From JANYHF01 sp963732765 (GTDB taxonomy: Bacteria; Pseudomonadota; Alphaproteobacteria; Rhizobiales; Hyphomicrobiaceae), in the NCBI GenBank assembly GCA_963732765.1, contig CAVTAS010000001.1:396975-460974 (forward strand): a stretch of 64,000 bases of DNA, in the 5' to 3' direction. Below, piece after piece: positions 35,699 to 45,131 of this stretch (position 1 is its first letter; each line of letters begins with the position of its first letter). The translations under genes were made by a program, and so were the position numbers. The notes under the pieces are model-generated. The model was not told where the DNA came from. It ran no database searches and saw only the letters and a program-made list of their open reading frames with translations.

Positions 35699-36945
35699 AG
35701 CGCCTCGTCCAACGCCTCCAGGACGCGCGTCACATCGGCTGATGTGTTGTAGTGAACCAGCGACAAACGCACCACGCCGTCTTCGGGATCGATGCCCAGG
35801 GCCTGCATGACGCGATGTGCGTAGAAGTGCCCGGAACCCGTGCAGATCTTGCGCGCGGTCAGCTTGTCCACCACCTGCTGTGGCGATCTCGTCTTCGGCC
35901 GGAACGCAATGGTCGCCGCGCGCTTGTGCGGCTCGGCCGTGTGCGGGCCGACAATCCTTGCCCCCTTGTCGGCCAGTAGCGTCAGGATGCGGTTGACCTG
36001 CTCGCATTCGTGGATGTGAAAACGCTCCATGATGCTCGCTATGCGCTGATGCAGGTGCTCGGCCGGCGTCTCGCCCTTGGCCAGATGGTGCACATACGCC
36101 TGTTCCAGGTAGTCGATCACCCCGCCCGCGCAGGCAATCTCGCCATGCTGCGGGCCGGCCGGCGTCAGCCGCTTGCCGAGGTATCCTTCGTTGAAGAAGT
36201 GCCCCTGGTTGGCGATCTTCTCGAGCTGGGCGCGCTTGACATAGAGCAGCCCCTGATGCGGCCCATAGGTCTTGTACAGACTGAAATAGTAGAAATCGAC
36301 ATCCAGCGCCTTCACGTCCGGCAGCAGATGCGGCGCACACGACACGCCATCCACGCCGATGCGCGCACCGGCGGCATGAACTTCGCGGGCGATGGACGCG
36401 ATGTCGTGGATTTCGCCGACGATGTTGGAGCAATGTGTGATGAACACGAACTTCGTGCGCTTGTTCAGCAGGGTCTTGAGCTTGCCGAGATCCAGCCGCC
36501 CGGTCTCGGGATCGACCGAAAGCTCGCGCACCACGATGCCGCTATTGCCCTGCGCCAGTCGCCGCCACGCTCCGACATTGGCCTCGTGGTCCTGGTTTGT
36601 GACGATCACCTCGTCGCCGACACTGAGTTCGGCGCGCAGCGCATGAGCCAGCACATAGGTGTTGATGCTGGTGGAAGGCCCGAACATGACCTCCTCGGGA
36701 TCGGCGTTGAGCGCCTGGGTCCAGAGCGCGGTCGAGCGATCCATGGCGCGCCCGGTCTCGGCGGAAGCGGCAAAGGACCAGTAGGGCTGCACCTTGGTGG
36801 CGGTCATGTAGTGGGCGAACTGGTCGATCACCGGCTTGGCCGCATAGGAGCCGCCGGCATTCTCGCTCATCACCCACTGCCCGGTCTCGGGGTGGGCGAA
36901 GGTCGGGAATTGGGCGCGGATGAAGGCGTGGTCGAGGTGGGGCAT
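35695..36945 (-). CDS. Class V aminotransferase / cysteine desulfurase-like protein
   Basis: A 416-residue PLP enzyme of fold type I. The PLP Lys is in FYYFSLYKTYGPHQGLLY, the cofactor-contact Asp in RIGVDGVSCAPHLLPDV, and GPSTSINTYVLAHAL binds the phosphate. It belongs to the cysteine-desulfurase-like branch that includes isopenicillin N epimerase-like proteins. It lacks an obvious SufS/IscS catalytic Cys loop, so true desulfurase activity is doubtful; the substrate cannot be assigned. It may share a transcript with queF, which lies 30 bp upstream on the same strand. Confidence 0.9.
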   Translation of the reverse strand: MPHLDHAFIRAQFPTFAHPETGQWVMSENAGGSYAAKPVIDQFAHYMTATKVQPYWSFAASAETGRAMDRSTALWTQALNADPEEVMFGPSTSINTYVLAHALRAELSVGDEVIVTNQDHEANVGAWRRLAQGNSGIVVRELSVDPETGRLDLGKLKTLLNKRTKFVFITHCSNIVGEIHDIASIAREVHAAGARIGVDGVSCAPHLLPDVKALDVDFYYFSLYKTYGPHQGLLYVKRAQLEKIANQGHFFNEGYLGKRLTPAGPQHGEIACAGGVIDYLEQAYVHHLAKGETPAEHLHQRIASIMERFHIHECEQVNRILTLLADKGARIVGPHTAEPHKRAATIAFRPKTRSPQQVVDKLTARKICTGSGHFYAHRVMQALGIDPEDGVVRLSLVHYNTSADVTRVLEALDEAL

Positions 36946-36975
36946 GTTCCCTCTGCGTTGGATGTGGCGGGAACC

Positions 36976-37437
36976 CTACCCCCGTCCCCGATACGGCGCC
37001 ACCCCCTGGTCCGGCAACCACAGCCCCTCGGGCGGCGCGCCGGTCTGCCAGAACACATCGATCGGCATGCCGCCGCGCGGATACCAGTAGCCGCCGACGC
37101 GCAGCCAGTGCGGTTCCAGCAGAGTGACCAGCTTCTTGGCCACCGTGATGGTCGTACCCTCATGGAAGCCACCGTGATTGCGGAATGAGCCGAGATACAA
37201 CTTGAGGCTTTTGCTCTCCACCAGCCAGCCGGCCGGCACGTAGTCGATCACCAGATGCGCGAAATCCGGCTGTCCCGTTACTGGGCACAGGCAGGTAAAC
37301 TCGGGCGCGGTGAAGCGGGCGAGATAGTGGGTATCGGGATGCGGGTTGGGCACGCGCTCCAGAAGCGCGACCTCCGGGTTGTCAGGCTGGGCGACCTTGT
37401 GGCCGAGTTGGGTGACGTGTGGTTTCTTGCTGGGCAT
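36976..37437 (-). CDS. queF: NADPH-dependent 7-cyano-7-deazaguanine (preQ0) reductase
   Basis: A 153-residue short (unimodular) QueF. The catalytic Cys is in EFTCLCPVTGQPDFAH, and the QueF motif is ESKSLKLYLGSFRNHGGFHE. It reduces the nitrile of preQ0 to preQ1 in queuosine biosynthesis, a cytoplasmic T-fold enzyme. ATG 37437 (MPSKKPHVTQLG) is chosen; an in-frame ATG four codons upstream is possible. It diverges from eno. No preQ1 riboswitch was recognised in the 90-bp spacer. Confidence 0.95.
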   Translation of the reverse strand: MPSKKPHVTQLGHKVAQPDNPEVALLERVPNPHPDTHYLARFTAPEFTCLCPVTGQPDFAHLVIDYVPAGWLVESKSLKLYLGSFRNHGGFHEGTTITVAKKLVTLLEPHWLRVGGYWYPRGGMPIDVFWQTGAPPEGLWLPDQGVAPYRGRG

Positions 37438-37527
37438 GGCTCGGTCCATCTTGGGGCTTTATTGGTGGGATTTGCTCGGCTATGACACCGCCAGCACAAA
37501 ACCTCAACAACCCATCATGAGAGCCCC

Positions 37528-38817
37528 ATGACCTCCATCATCGACATCATCGGCCGCGAAATCCTGGATTCGCGCGGCAATCCCACCGTCGAGGTGGATG
37601 TGATCCTGGAGGACGGCACGCTCGGCCGCGCAGCGGTGCCGTCAGGAGCCTCGACCGGCGCGCATGAGGCCGTGGAACTGCGCGATGGCGACAAGAAGCG
37701 CTATGGCGGCAAGGGCGTGCTGAAGGCCGTGGAAGCGGTCAACGGCGAGCTGTTCGACGCGCTGGCCGGCATGGAGGCCGAGGATCAGCGGCGCATCGAT
37801 GCCACCATGATCAAGCTCGACGGTACGCCGAACAAGAGCCGTCTAGGCGCCAACGCCATTCTTGGCATCTCGCTGGCGGTCGCCAAGGCAGCGGCCGAGA
37901 GCTGCGGCCTCTCGCTCTACCGCTACGTCGGCGGCACCTCGGCCCGCGTGCTGCCGGTGCCCATGATGAACATCATCAACGGCGGCGCCCATGCCGACAA
38001 TCCCATCGACATCCAGGAGTTCATGATCCTGCCTGTCGCCGCGCCAAGCTGCTCGGAGGCGATCCGTTGGGGCTCGGAAGTGTTCCAGACCCTGAAGAAG
38101 TCGCTGCACGACGCCAGCCATGCCACGGGCGTTGGCGACGAGGGCGGTTTCGCCCCGAACCTGAAGTCGGCCGACGAGGCACTAGGTTTTATCATGAAAT
38201 CGATCGAGAAGGCCGGCTACAAGCCGGGCGTCGACATCATGCTCGGCCTGGATTGTGCGGCCACGGAATACTTCAAGGACGGCAAGTACAAGATGGAAGG
38301 CGAGGGCAAGACGCTCGACAGCGCCGGCAACGCCAAGTTCCTGGCCGATCTCGCGGCCCGCTACCCGATCGTGTCGATCGAGGACGGCATGTCCGAGGAC
38401 GACTGGGAAGGCTGGAAGGCGCTGACCGAGTTGCTCGGCAACAAGTGCCAACTCGTTGGTGATGACTTGTTCGTGACCAACACGCAGCGCCTGAAGATGG
38501 GCATCGACAAGGGCATCGCCAATTCGATCCTGGTCAAGGTCAACCAGATCGGCACGCTGACGGAAACTCTGGACGCTGTCGATATGGCGCACCGCGCGAA
38601 TTATACGGCCGTGATGAGCCACCGGTCGGGTGAAACCGAGGACTCCACCATCGCCGATCTGGCGGTTGCGACCAACTGCGGGCAGATCAAGACCGGCTCG
38701 CTGTCGCGCTCCGACCGGCTGGCCAAGTACAACCAGCTGATCCGCATCGAGGGCGAGCTGGGCGATACCGCGCAATACGCCGGCAAAGGGATCTTGCGGA
38801 AATCGGCAGGGGTCTGA
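37528..38817 (+). CDS. eno: Enolase (phosphopyruvate hydratase)
   Basis: A 429-residue glycolytic enzyme that converts 2-phosphoglycerate to phosphoenolpyruvate. Start IIGREILDSRGNPTVEVDV, catalytic Glu region GVGDEGGFAPNL, Mg2+ ligands in GLDCAATEYF, SIEDGMSEDDW and LVGDDLFVTN, catalytic Lys in ILVKVNQIGTLTET, and SHRSGETEDSTIADLAV are all canonical. Length and ends match the family. It stands alone between queF and the convergent lpxK. Confidence 0.98.
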   Translation: MTSIIDIIGREILDSRGNPTVEVDVILEDGTLGRAAVPSGASTGAHEAVELRDGDKKRYGGKGVLKAVEAVNGELFDALAGMEAEDQRRIDATMIKLDGTPNKSRLGANAILGISLAVAKAAAESCGLSLYRYVGGTSARVLPVPMMNIINGGAHADNPIDIQEFMILPVAAPSCSEAIRWGSEVFQTLKKSLHDASHATGVGDEGGFAPNLKSADEALGFIMKSIEKAGYKPGVDIMLGLDCAATEYFKDGKYKMEGEGKTLDSAGNAKFLADLAARYPIVSIEDGMSEDDWEGWKALTELLGNKCQLVGDDLFVTNTQRLKMGIDKGIANSILVKVNQIGTLTETLDAVDMAHRANYTAVMSHRSGETEDSTIADLAVATNCGQIKTGSLSRSDRLAKYNQLIRIEGELGDTAQYAGKGILRKSAGV

Positions 38818-38825
38818 AGCCCCCG

Positions 38826-39845
38826 TCACCGTGTCAGCAGCAGTTCCAGCATCGACACCAGCCGGTCGAAATCGCGGCCGGCAAACTGGGCCGTCACGGG
38901 CAGCGCCACACTGGCGTTCCTGAGATCGGCGAGGCGTCCCGTTGACGGCAGCCGTGCCAGGTCCTTCTCCGTCGTCACCAGCATGGCGCGGTGGGCATCG
39001 GACTGCTGCAGTAGGCGATCCGCCTCGGTCACCGTGAAACGATGGTGATCCGGGAATGGCGTTTCGGCGACCACATCGGCGCCAGCGCTGCGCAACGTCT
39101 CGAACAGTTTCGATGGCCGGCCGATCCCAGCATAGGCGACCACGCGCTGGCCTTTCAGCCCCTTGACCACGGCCATGTCAGGACGCAACTCGGCTCGCAG
39201 CACCTGGCCGGCAAACGATCTCAAGGCCTGCGGGAGTTCGGGCATCTGCTCGCCAGCGGCACACAGCACAACCAGCGCATGAGTACGCCGCAGCTGATCG
39301 GCAAGATCGGCTCTGAGCGGGCCGGCGGGCATCACCAGGCCGTTGCCGATCAGGCGCTGCGGATCGAGAACGGCCAGCGACAATTGCTTGGTCAGTGACG
39401 GATTCTGCAGCCCGTCGTCCATCACGATGACGTCGAGGCCGAGCGCTTCCAGCCTCTTGGCCCCCGCTGCCCGGTCGCGCGCCACCACGGTGGTCGCCAG
39501 CTTGGCCAATAGTAAGGCTTCGTCGCCGACGGTTGTCGACGTATCGTCGGACAACGACACCTGATGCGGCCCGCGCTCCGAGCCGCCGAAGCCGCGCGTC
39601 AGGAACCCAGGTTTGCGCCGCGCCGCTTTCAGCAACCCACCGATGGCGAGTGCGATCGGCGTCTTGCCGGCCCCGCCCACCGTGAGATTGCCGACGCATA
39701 GAACCGGCAGGCTGGAGCGATAGGGTTTGGTTTGATCGAAGCGGCGACGCGCAGCGGCTGCGACCAGCATGGAAGCGGGAGTGAGCAGGCGCGCCACCGG
39801 CGTGACATGGTCCCGATACCACCAGCCCAGCGGTTCAAGGCGCAC
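38826..39845 (-). CDS. lpxK: Tetraacyldisaccharide 4'-kinase
   Basis: A 339-residue inner-membrane-associated kinase that phosphorylates the 4' position of the lipid A disaccharide. The P-loop is VGNLTVGGAGKTPIAL; DDGLQNPSL is the metal/catalytic region and PAGPLRADLADQL is family-typical. The start is a GTG at 39845 (VRLEPLGWWYRDH) with GGGAG 8 nt upstream; it overlaps the end of waaA by 11 bp, showing translational coupling. Longer frames upstream are the shadow of waaA. Confidence 0.95.
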   Translation of the reverse strand: MRLEPLGWWYRDHVTPVARLLTPASMLVAAAARRRFDQTKPYRSSLPVLCVGNLTVGGAGKTPIALAIGGLLKAARRKPGFLTRGFGGSERGPHQVSLSDDTSTTVGDEALLLAKLATTVVARDRAAGAKRLEALGLDVIVMDDGLQNPSLTKQLSLAVLDPQRLIGNGLVMPAGPLRADLADQLRRTHALVVLCAAGEQMPELPQALRSFAGQVLRAELRPDMAVVKGLKGQRVVAYAGIGRPSKLFETLRSAGADVVAETPFPDHHRFTVTEADRLLQQSDAHRAMLVTTEKDLARLPSTGRLADLRNASVALPVTAQFAGRDFDRLVSMLELLLTR

Positions 39846-41184
39846 GGGCCGACGCTCCCGGTTGTAGCAGGGGCTCCAACGCGGCAAGCGTCTTGGCCAA
39901 GGCGCCGCCGAAGTTGTCGACCACGTTGCGGGCGTTGCGGCGCATCCGTTCGGCGGCCGCGGGATCGGCGAGCAAGGCGGCAATCGCTGGCGCCAGTTCG
40001 GAAGGGGCGGAGATCTTCCGGCATCCCTCCTTCAGCTGCAATGCGCCGTACACTTCAGAAAAATTGCGCCAGTGCGGGCCGGAGATCACTGCTGCGCCGA
40101 GTTGAATCGCCTCGATGGGGTTCTGGCCGCCATGCTCGATGAGCGAACCTCCAATGAAGGCGACGGGAGCGCTGGTATAGAACAGGCCGAGTTCGCCCAA
40201 CGTATCGGCGACGTACACGGACGTCGTGGCGTCTGGCAGCCCACCGGTCGAGCGTTGCGCCACTGCCAGACCCATGGCCTTTAGTTCGGCAACAATCGCT
40301 GCTCCGCGTTCGGGATGGCGGGGGACGATCACCATCAACAGATTGGGGCGCTCTCGGAGCAGATCGCGCAGAGCCGCCCCGATCATGGCGTCTTCGCCGG
40401 GATGGGTACTTGCGGCAAGCACCAGCGGCCGGTCGCCCACCGCGTGCGCGAACTCTGCCGCAGCGGCCCTATCGACGGGCAAGGCAGCGGAATCATACTT
40501 CAAGTTGCCGGCAGGCCGGGCATCGGGGGCGCCCAGCTTACCGAACTGGCGCGAAAGCCACTCGGTTTGCGCCAGCACCACGTTGAAGCTGCCGAACAGC
40601 CGGCGCGCCATGGCCGGACGCCGCCGCCAACTGACCAGCGAGCGCTCCGACAAGCGCGCGTTGACCAGGGCGAGCGGGATCGAGCGTTGCGCGGCGGCTT
40701 GCACCAGGTTGGGCCAGATCTCGGATTCGACGAACACGCCCAAATCCGGCCGCCAATAATCGAGAAACTTGGCAACATAGCTCGGGCCATCTACTGGGAT
40801 GTATTGGTGGATGATCTGGTCACCCATCCGCGCAGCCGCCAGGGCTGCGGAGGTCTTGGTTCCAGTCGTCAGCAGCACGCTTGCCTCAGGATGGCGCGCC
40901 TTCAGTTCACCGATCAATCGCGCCACCGCATTGGTCTCGCCGACGCTGGCGGCATGCAGCCAGATCAACTGGCCCTCCGGCCGGGGACGGCTTGCAATAC
41001 CCATGCGTTCGGGAGCCCGGGCCGGGTCCTCCTTGCCTTTGCGGGAGCGGTAGGCGAGCACGGCGGGGACGATCGGCTGCAGCGCCCGGGTTGCCGTGCG
41101 GTAGGCCGCCAGGGATGGGCTCGCCTGCCGGCGACGCCCGTTCCTTGGCCGCCAACAAGGGATCGCCGCAGCCCGCCTTGGCAT
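39835..41184 (-). CDS. waaA: 3-deoxy-D-manno-octulosonic acid (Kdo) transferase
   Basis: A membrane-associated GT30 glycosyltransferase that adds Kdo to lipid IVA. Recognisable parts are KEDPARAPERMG, IWLHAASVGETNA (catalytic Glu), ESEIWPNLVQAA, LVNARLSERS, AASTHPGEDAMI, IVPRHPERG and GGSLIEHGGQNPIEA. The natural N-terminus is uncertain: homologues start near SLAAYRTATRALQP, but no ATG lies there. The ATG at 41184 sits inside the preceding acyltransferase frame, and the 28 residues it adds look non-coding. An unseen indel around 41100-41150 could explain this. Upstream of lpxK, overlapping it. Confidence 0.93.
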   Translation of the reverse strand: MPRRAAAIPCWRPRNGRRRQASPSLAAYRTATRALQPIVPAVLAYRSRKGKEDPARAPERMGIASRPRPEGQLIWLHAASVGETNAVARLIGELKARHPEASVLLTTGTKTSAALAAARMGDQIIHQYIPVDGPSYVAKFLDYWRPDLGVFVESEIWPNLVQAAAQRSIPLALVNARLSERSLVSWRRRPAMARRLFGSFNVVLAQTEWLSRQFGKLGAPDARPAGNLKYDSAALPVDRAAAAEFAHAVGDRPLVLAASTHPGEDAMIGAALRDLLRERPNLLMVIVPRHPERGAAIVAELKAMGLAVAQRSTGGLPDATTSVYVADTLGELGLFYTSAPVAFIGGSLIEHGGQNPIEAIQLGAAVISGPHWRNFSEVYGALQLKEGCRKISAPSELAPAIAALLADPAAAERMRRNARNVVDNFGGALAKTLAALEPLLQPGASARAP

Positions 41185-41864
41185 AGGCCTCGCGCGTCAC
41201 CGCGTTCAGGCGTTCCTCGACCAGCTGGCGCAGCCGCTCCTGCTCGGCGTCGCTGGCGTCGGCGGGCACGTAGATCGGCTCACCAACGGCCGAACCGCAG
41301 GTTGACCACGGCAGGTTGATGGTCAGCCGGCTCCAGGTCGGGAACGAGATCAGCCGCGAACTCGGCGATGGCGACCGGCACGATCGGGCGGCCGGTAATG
41401 CGGGCGAGGGTGACGATACCGAGACCCGCCCGCCGCGCTGGACCGGGCGGAACATCGGCCGTCATGGCGACCGACGTATTATTGCGCAGCGCTTCCTGCG
41501 AAGCCCGGATGGCGTGCGAGCCGCCGCGGTCCTTCTTGCGCCCACCCGCTCCTGCGCCACGGATCAGATCGATGCCGAAATGCTTGAGCATCTGCGAGGC
41601 GACCTCAGCGTCGCCGTGGCGCGCCACCATCACTTTGGTGGGGTACTTCGGGAAGGTCAGCAGCGGCAGCAGCAGGAACTGGCCATGCCACATGGCGAAA
41701 ATGAAGGGATGTTGCGCCGTCAGCCTACGGCCCTGGCGCCGGCCCTCCAGGTCGCCCAGGTGCGGCACCCATTTGGAGGTTCGCTGCACCAGCCAGATAA
41801 AGCGGTAGAGCGCCGAACCCGTGAGCCGGTAGATGAATTTGGGTTCGTCCTTGAGCTCTCCCAT
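41130..41864 (-). pseudogene. Lysophospholipid acyltransferase-like protein (DUF374), frame break
   Basis: The first part starts MGELKDEPKFIYRLTGSAL and carries the DUF374 motifs FAMWHGQFLLLPLL, VMVARHGDAEVASQMLKHF and RGAGAGGRKKDRGGS. At ~41341 one extra C in CCC shifts the frame. The continuation TWSRLTINLPWSTCGSAVGE, VPADASDAEQERL and LNAVTREAYAKAGCGDP is clear in the next frame. The true stop is not visible; that frame stays open to 40907 inside waaA, so the end given is approximate. Members of this family sit beside waaA in many alphaproteobacteria and probably acylate lipid A or a phospholipid. Confidence 0.83.
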
Positions 41865-42070
41865 CGGGCGCGATCAATTGTCCTTGGAGGGTTGGCGGGC
41901 GCCGGGCAGCTTGCGGCAGCGCTACATAGCGGATATTGAGGACGGCTGGTAGCGCTACCGTGTGAGGCGAAAAGCCTGAGGGAGCGGTTGTGTTGCGGCA
42001 TGCCTTAGCGCGTTCCGCCTGAGCGTCACCCAATTCGACTTGTCAGCACCATAGGACTCCGCGACACCCG

Positions 42071-42835
42071 ATGACAGCCTCGCGCCAGGGATACGTCAAA
42101 TCGCTGCGCAAAGGCTTCCAGTCGGCCGCGCGCGAAATGCGGCTGAGCGCGAACGCGTTTGGCCAGCGCTTGCCCGATCCGGTGCGCCGGGTTCTGGAGG
42201 CGCCGGTGTCCTATGCCGATATGTTGTTGGTGGACCACGGGATTTTCCGCCTGGCCTATCTCAACAAGCACCGCCTGTCGGCTGAGGCCTACCGCGCCGC
42301 GCAGCCGGCACCGCACGACATCCGCAGGCTGGCGCGCCAAGGTGTGCGCACCATCATCAATTTGCGCGGCGAGCGCGATTGCGGAGCCTACCGGCTGGAG
42401 CAGAAGGCCTGCGCGGCGGCGGGCATCGAACTGGTCAACTTCAAACTGTATTCGCGCGCCACGCCAGACAAGGAAACTGTGGCGGCGGCGGCCCATCTGC
42501 TGAGCGTTGTCAACTATCCCATGGCCATGCACTGCAAATCGGGGGCGGACAGGGTTGGGCTGATGAGCGTGCTCTACAGCCACTTGCGCGCCGGCCAGCC
42601 GATGGAGATCGCCAAACGGCAGCTGAGCTGGCGCTTTGGCCACTTTAGCGAGGCCGATACCGGCATACTGGATGCGTTTTTCGAGGCCTATATCGCCTTC
42701 AACCGCAAACGCAAGACGCCATTGCCGTTCCTCGAGTGGGTGGATCGATACTACGATCCGAAAGCCGTGCGCGCGTCGTTCAAGCCCAGCGGCCTGGTCA
42801 CGTTACTGACCGACAAGCTGATGGGCCGGGAATAG
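42071..42835 (+). CDS. Dual-specificity/tyrosine phosphatase family protein
   Basis: A 254-residue protein with the CX5R phosphatase signature AMHCKSGADRVGLMS, preceded by GVRTIINLRGERDCGAY and GIELVNFKLYSRATPDKE, as in DSP-like phosphatases. The Asp of the general-acid loop may lie in TPDKE. No membrane helix. It diverges from the lipid A genes over ~205 bp and is followed closely by the patatin gene, with which it may be co-transcribed. Alphaproteobacterial relatives often sit beside lipid A or envelope genes; substrate unknown. Confidence 0.85.
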   Translation: MTASRQGYVKSLRKGFQSAAREMRLSANAFGQRLPDPVRRVLEAPVSYADMLLVDHGIFRLAYLNKHRLSAEAYRAAQPAPHDIRRLARQGVRTIINLRGERDCGAYRLEQKACAAAGIELVNFKLYSRATPDKETVAAAAHLLSVVNYPMAMHCKSGADRVGLMSVLYSHLRAGQPMEIAKRQLSWRFGHFSEADTGILDAFFEAYIAFNRKRKTPLPFLEWVDRYYDPKAVRASFKPSGLVTLLTDKLMGRE

Positions 42836-42842
42836 GCGCCAG

Positions 42843-43878
42843 ATGGCCGACAAACAATCGCAAGCCGGTCAATCTCGCCTTGCAGGGTGGTGGCGCTCAC
42901 GGCGCCTACGCTTGGGGTGTGCTCGACAAGCTGATCGAGGACGGCCGGCTGTCGATCCAGGCCATGAGCGCGACCAGTGCGGGGTCGATGAACGCCGTGG
43001 TCATGGCCTACGGCAACTCCATCGGCGGTCCCGATGGCGCACGCGAAAAACTTGGCCAGTTCTGGCGGCTGATCGCCGAAACCGGCATGCGCTGGTCGCC
43101 GGTGCAAGCCTTGCCGTGGGACAAGTGGCTCGAGGGCTTTGGCCTGAAGCCGGACATTTCCCCGACTTACCTGGCCTTCGAGGCGATGACGCACACGTTT
43201 TCGCCCTATCAGCTCAATCCGCTGAATTTCAATCCCTTGCGCGATGTGCTGGAGCAGGTGGTCGACTTCGACCATCTCAAGCAATGCAACTCCACCACCA
43301 AACTGTTCATCAGCGCCACCAACGTGCGCACCGGCAAGATCAAGGTGTTCGAGAACGGTGAACTCTCCGCCGACGCCGTGCTGGCCAGCGCCTGCCTGCC
43401 CTACATATTCCAGGCCGTCGAAATCGATGGCGAAGCCTATTGGGACGGCGGATTCATGGGCAATCCGGCCATCTATCCGCTGATCTATCACGGCGCCTCG
43501 CGTGATGTGATCATCGTTCACATCAACCCGATCGAGCGCCAGGATTTGCCACGCACCGCGCCAGAGATCTTCGACCGCATCAACGAGATCAGCTTCAATT
43601 CGTCCCTGATGCGCGAAATGCGCGCCATCGCCTTCGTTGCGCGGCTGGTCGAGGGCGGGAATGTCGATGCCAAGCGCTACAACCGCATGCTGATCCATTC
43701 CATCCGCGACGATGCCGAGATGGCGCGACTGGGGGTGGCGAGCAAGATGATGCCGAACTGGGACATGATCAGCCGCCTGAGGGATGTCGGCAGGGCCAGT
43801 GCCAGTGAATGGCTGGACGAGCATTTCGAAAAGGTCGGCAAGCAGTCCAGCATCGATGTGGCCAAGACGTTTCTTTAG
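42843..43878 (+). pseudogene. Patatin-like phospholipase, start separated by a probable 1-base deletion
   Basis: A ~345-residue acyl hydrolase. The oxyanion motif is ALQGGGAHGAYAWGVLD, the nucleophile Ser is in SATSAGSMNAV (GXSXG variant), and the catalytic Asp is in YWDGGFMGNPAIYPL. No in-frame start codon exists before the GGG motif. The ATG at 42843 (MADKQ) is in another frame, and one missing base near 42856 would join it to RKPVNLALQGG. With that correction the protein is complete and normal. It follows the phosphatase gene by 7 bp, so an operon is likely. It should act on membrane lipids. Confidence 0.85.
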
Positions 43879-43880
43879 AC

Positions 43881-43986
43881 TGCCGAGCCCGCCGCACCCC
43901 ATCCGGCCAAGAGGCCACCTTCTCCCCGTTCTTACGGGGAGAAGGTGGCGCCGTAGTGCCGGGTGAGGGGTACGGCGGGCTCGGCA
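43881..43986. repeat. Nested palindromic repeat after the patatin gene
   Basis: The outer arms TGCCGAGCCCGCCGCACCCC (43881-43900) and its complement with one mismatch (43967-43986) enclose an inner perfect 15-bp hairpin CCACCTTCTCCCCGT / ACGGGGAGAAGGTGG (43915-43929, 43934-43948). The total of 106 bp is a compact mobile-looking palindrome of the type common between genes in alphaproteobacteria. It separates the convergent patatin and tolA genes. Confidence 0.88.
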
Positions 43987-44013
43987 GACGTCGGTCCGGC
44001 GCACGCCTACAAC

Positions 44014-45060
44014 TCAACCCCCAAACATGGCGCGTGGATCGAAGTCGATGTCCCAGGTTTGCCATTTGGCGTACTGGTCGGGTGGCAACGCATAAGGCTC
44101 GCACTGTCGGATGGCGCGCACGACGTTTTCGGCGGCAAGGGCGAACTGCGGCGATGCGCTGCCGCCGGTCACGACGGGCTCGGACTTCAGGCGGCCGTCC
44201 GGTCCAAGTTCGAAATGCACCGGCACAACGAGATCGCGTGCATCGGAGGCGCCGGCCAGAACAGTCCAACAGCCGTTCACCTTGCTGCTGAAAATTCCAA
44301 GAAACATCTGCGATTCCGTCGCCGACAGCTGCGTTCCGGTTGGCTTTTTGACACCAATAGCCGCCGCCGTTGTCTTGGCTTCGGGATCCGGCGTCGCGTC
44401 CGAGCCGGAGTCCGGCGCGGCGTCGGGCAGCTGATTGATCTGCGCCTGCAACTTGGAGATATCCAGGCCCTTCTTCTTGGGCGCTTTTGCGGGCGCAGTG
44501 GCCTTGTCGGGCTCGGCCTTCTTGACCGGCTTGGGCGGCTCTTTTTTCACCGGCGGATCGAGCGCGGCGACCTTCTTCAGCTGCTCGGCAATTGGGTCGA
44601 GCTTAGGTGGCTCCGGCTTCTTGGGCGGATCCGGTTTGGACAATTGCTCCGCTATCCGATCCAGCTTTGGGGGCTCGGCCGACTTGGCAGGCTCAGGTTT
44701 AGGTGGCTCAGGCATGGGCGGCTCCGGTTTCGGAGGTTCCGGTTTTGGCGGCTCCGGCTTCGGTGGCTCAGGCTTTGGCGGCTCAGGCTCAGCCTTGGGC
44801 GGCACTGCCTCGGCCTTGCGCTTGGCCTTGACCGGGGGGGTGTCGGCCGGCTCGGCGTCCTTGGGCTTGGTCGCCGTCGTCTTCTCCTTCGAGGTCTCGC
44901 TGCCCTTGCGGATGTTGGAGAACTCGGCTTCCGTCAGCATCGCCACATTGATCGGGATCGGCTCTGGCGTGACTGGAGGTTTGGCCGAACCAATGGTCAC
45001 CGTCGCCCAGACTAAGAGCGCCAGATGCAGCATGATCGATATCGGCAGGCCAAAGCGCAT
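44014..45060 (-). CDS. tolA: TolA-like envelope protein
   Basis: A 348-residue protein with one N-terminal membrane anchor (ISIMLHLALLVWATVTIG). A long Pro/Lys/Glu linker follows (repeated PPKPEPPKPE and EQLKK segments). The C-terminal TolA domain has MFLGIFSSKVNGCWTVL, VPVHFELGPDGRLKSEPVV, AENVVRAIRQCEPYALP and WDIDFDPRAMFGG. TolA links the inner-membrane TolQR motor to Pal in the outer membrane. The order tolQ-tolR-tolA is standard, but no tolB or pal follows; a palindrome and a convergent patatin gene lie there instead. Confidence 0.93.
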   Translation of the reverse strand: MRFGLPISIMLHLALLVWATVTIGSAKPPVTPEPIPINVAMLTEAEFSNIRKGSETSKEKTTATKPKDAEPADTPPVKAKRKAEAVPPKAEPEPPKPEPPKPEPPKPEPPKPEPPMPEPPKPEPAKSAEPPKLDRIAEQLSKPDPPKKPEPPKLDPIAEQLKKVAALDPPVKKEPPKPVKKAEPDKATAPAKAPKKKGLDISKLQAQINQLPDAAPDSGSDATPDPEAKTTAAAIGVKKPTGTQLSATESQMFLGIFSSKVNGCWTVLAGASDARDLVVPVHFELGPDGRLKSEPVVTGGSASPQFALAAENVVRAIRQCEPYALPPDQYAKWQTWDIDFDPRAMFGG

Positions 45061-45131
45061 GGGGCTTGATCACGGTCTCGCGAAGCAAGATGGTCGACAA
45101 GCCCTTATCATGGCGCGACCTGAAGGCGAGA

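Noticed and set aside
35695..36945. True cysteine desulfurase (iscS/sufS)
   Set aside because: No mobile Cys-containing loop was found near the C-terminus and no isc/suf genes are nearby; kept as a class V aminotransferase-like protein.
36010..37188. 392-codon plus-strand frame across the aminotransferase and queF
   Set aside because: Spans two genes on the opposite strand and shows no domain; shadow frame.
43963..45015. 350-codon plus-strand frame rich in Arg/Leu/Gly
   Set aside because: Antisense of the Pro/Lys repeats of tolA, which generates repetitive pseudo-protein on the other strand.
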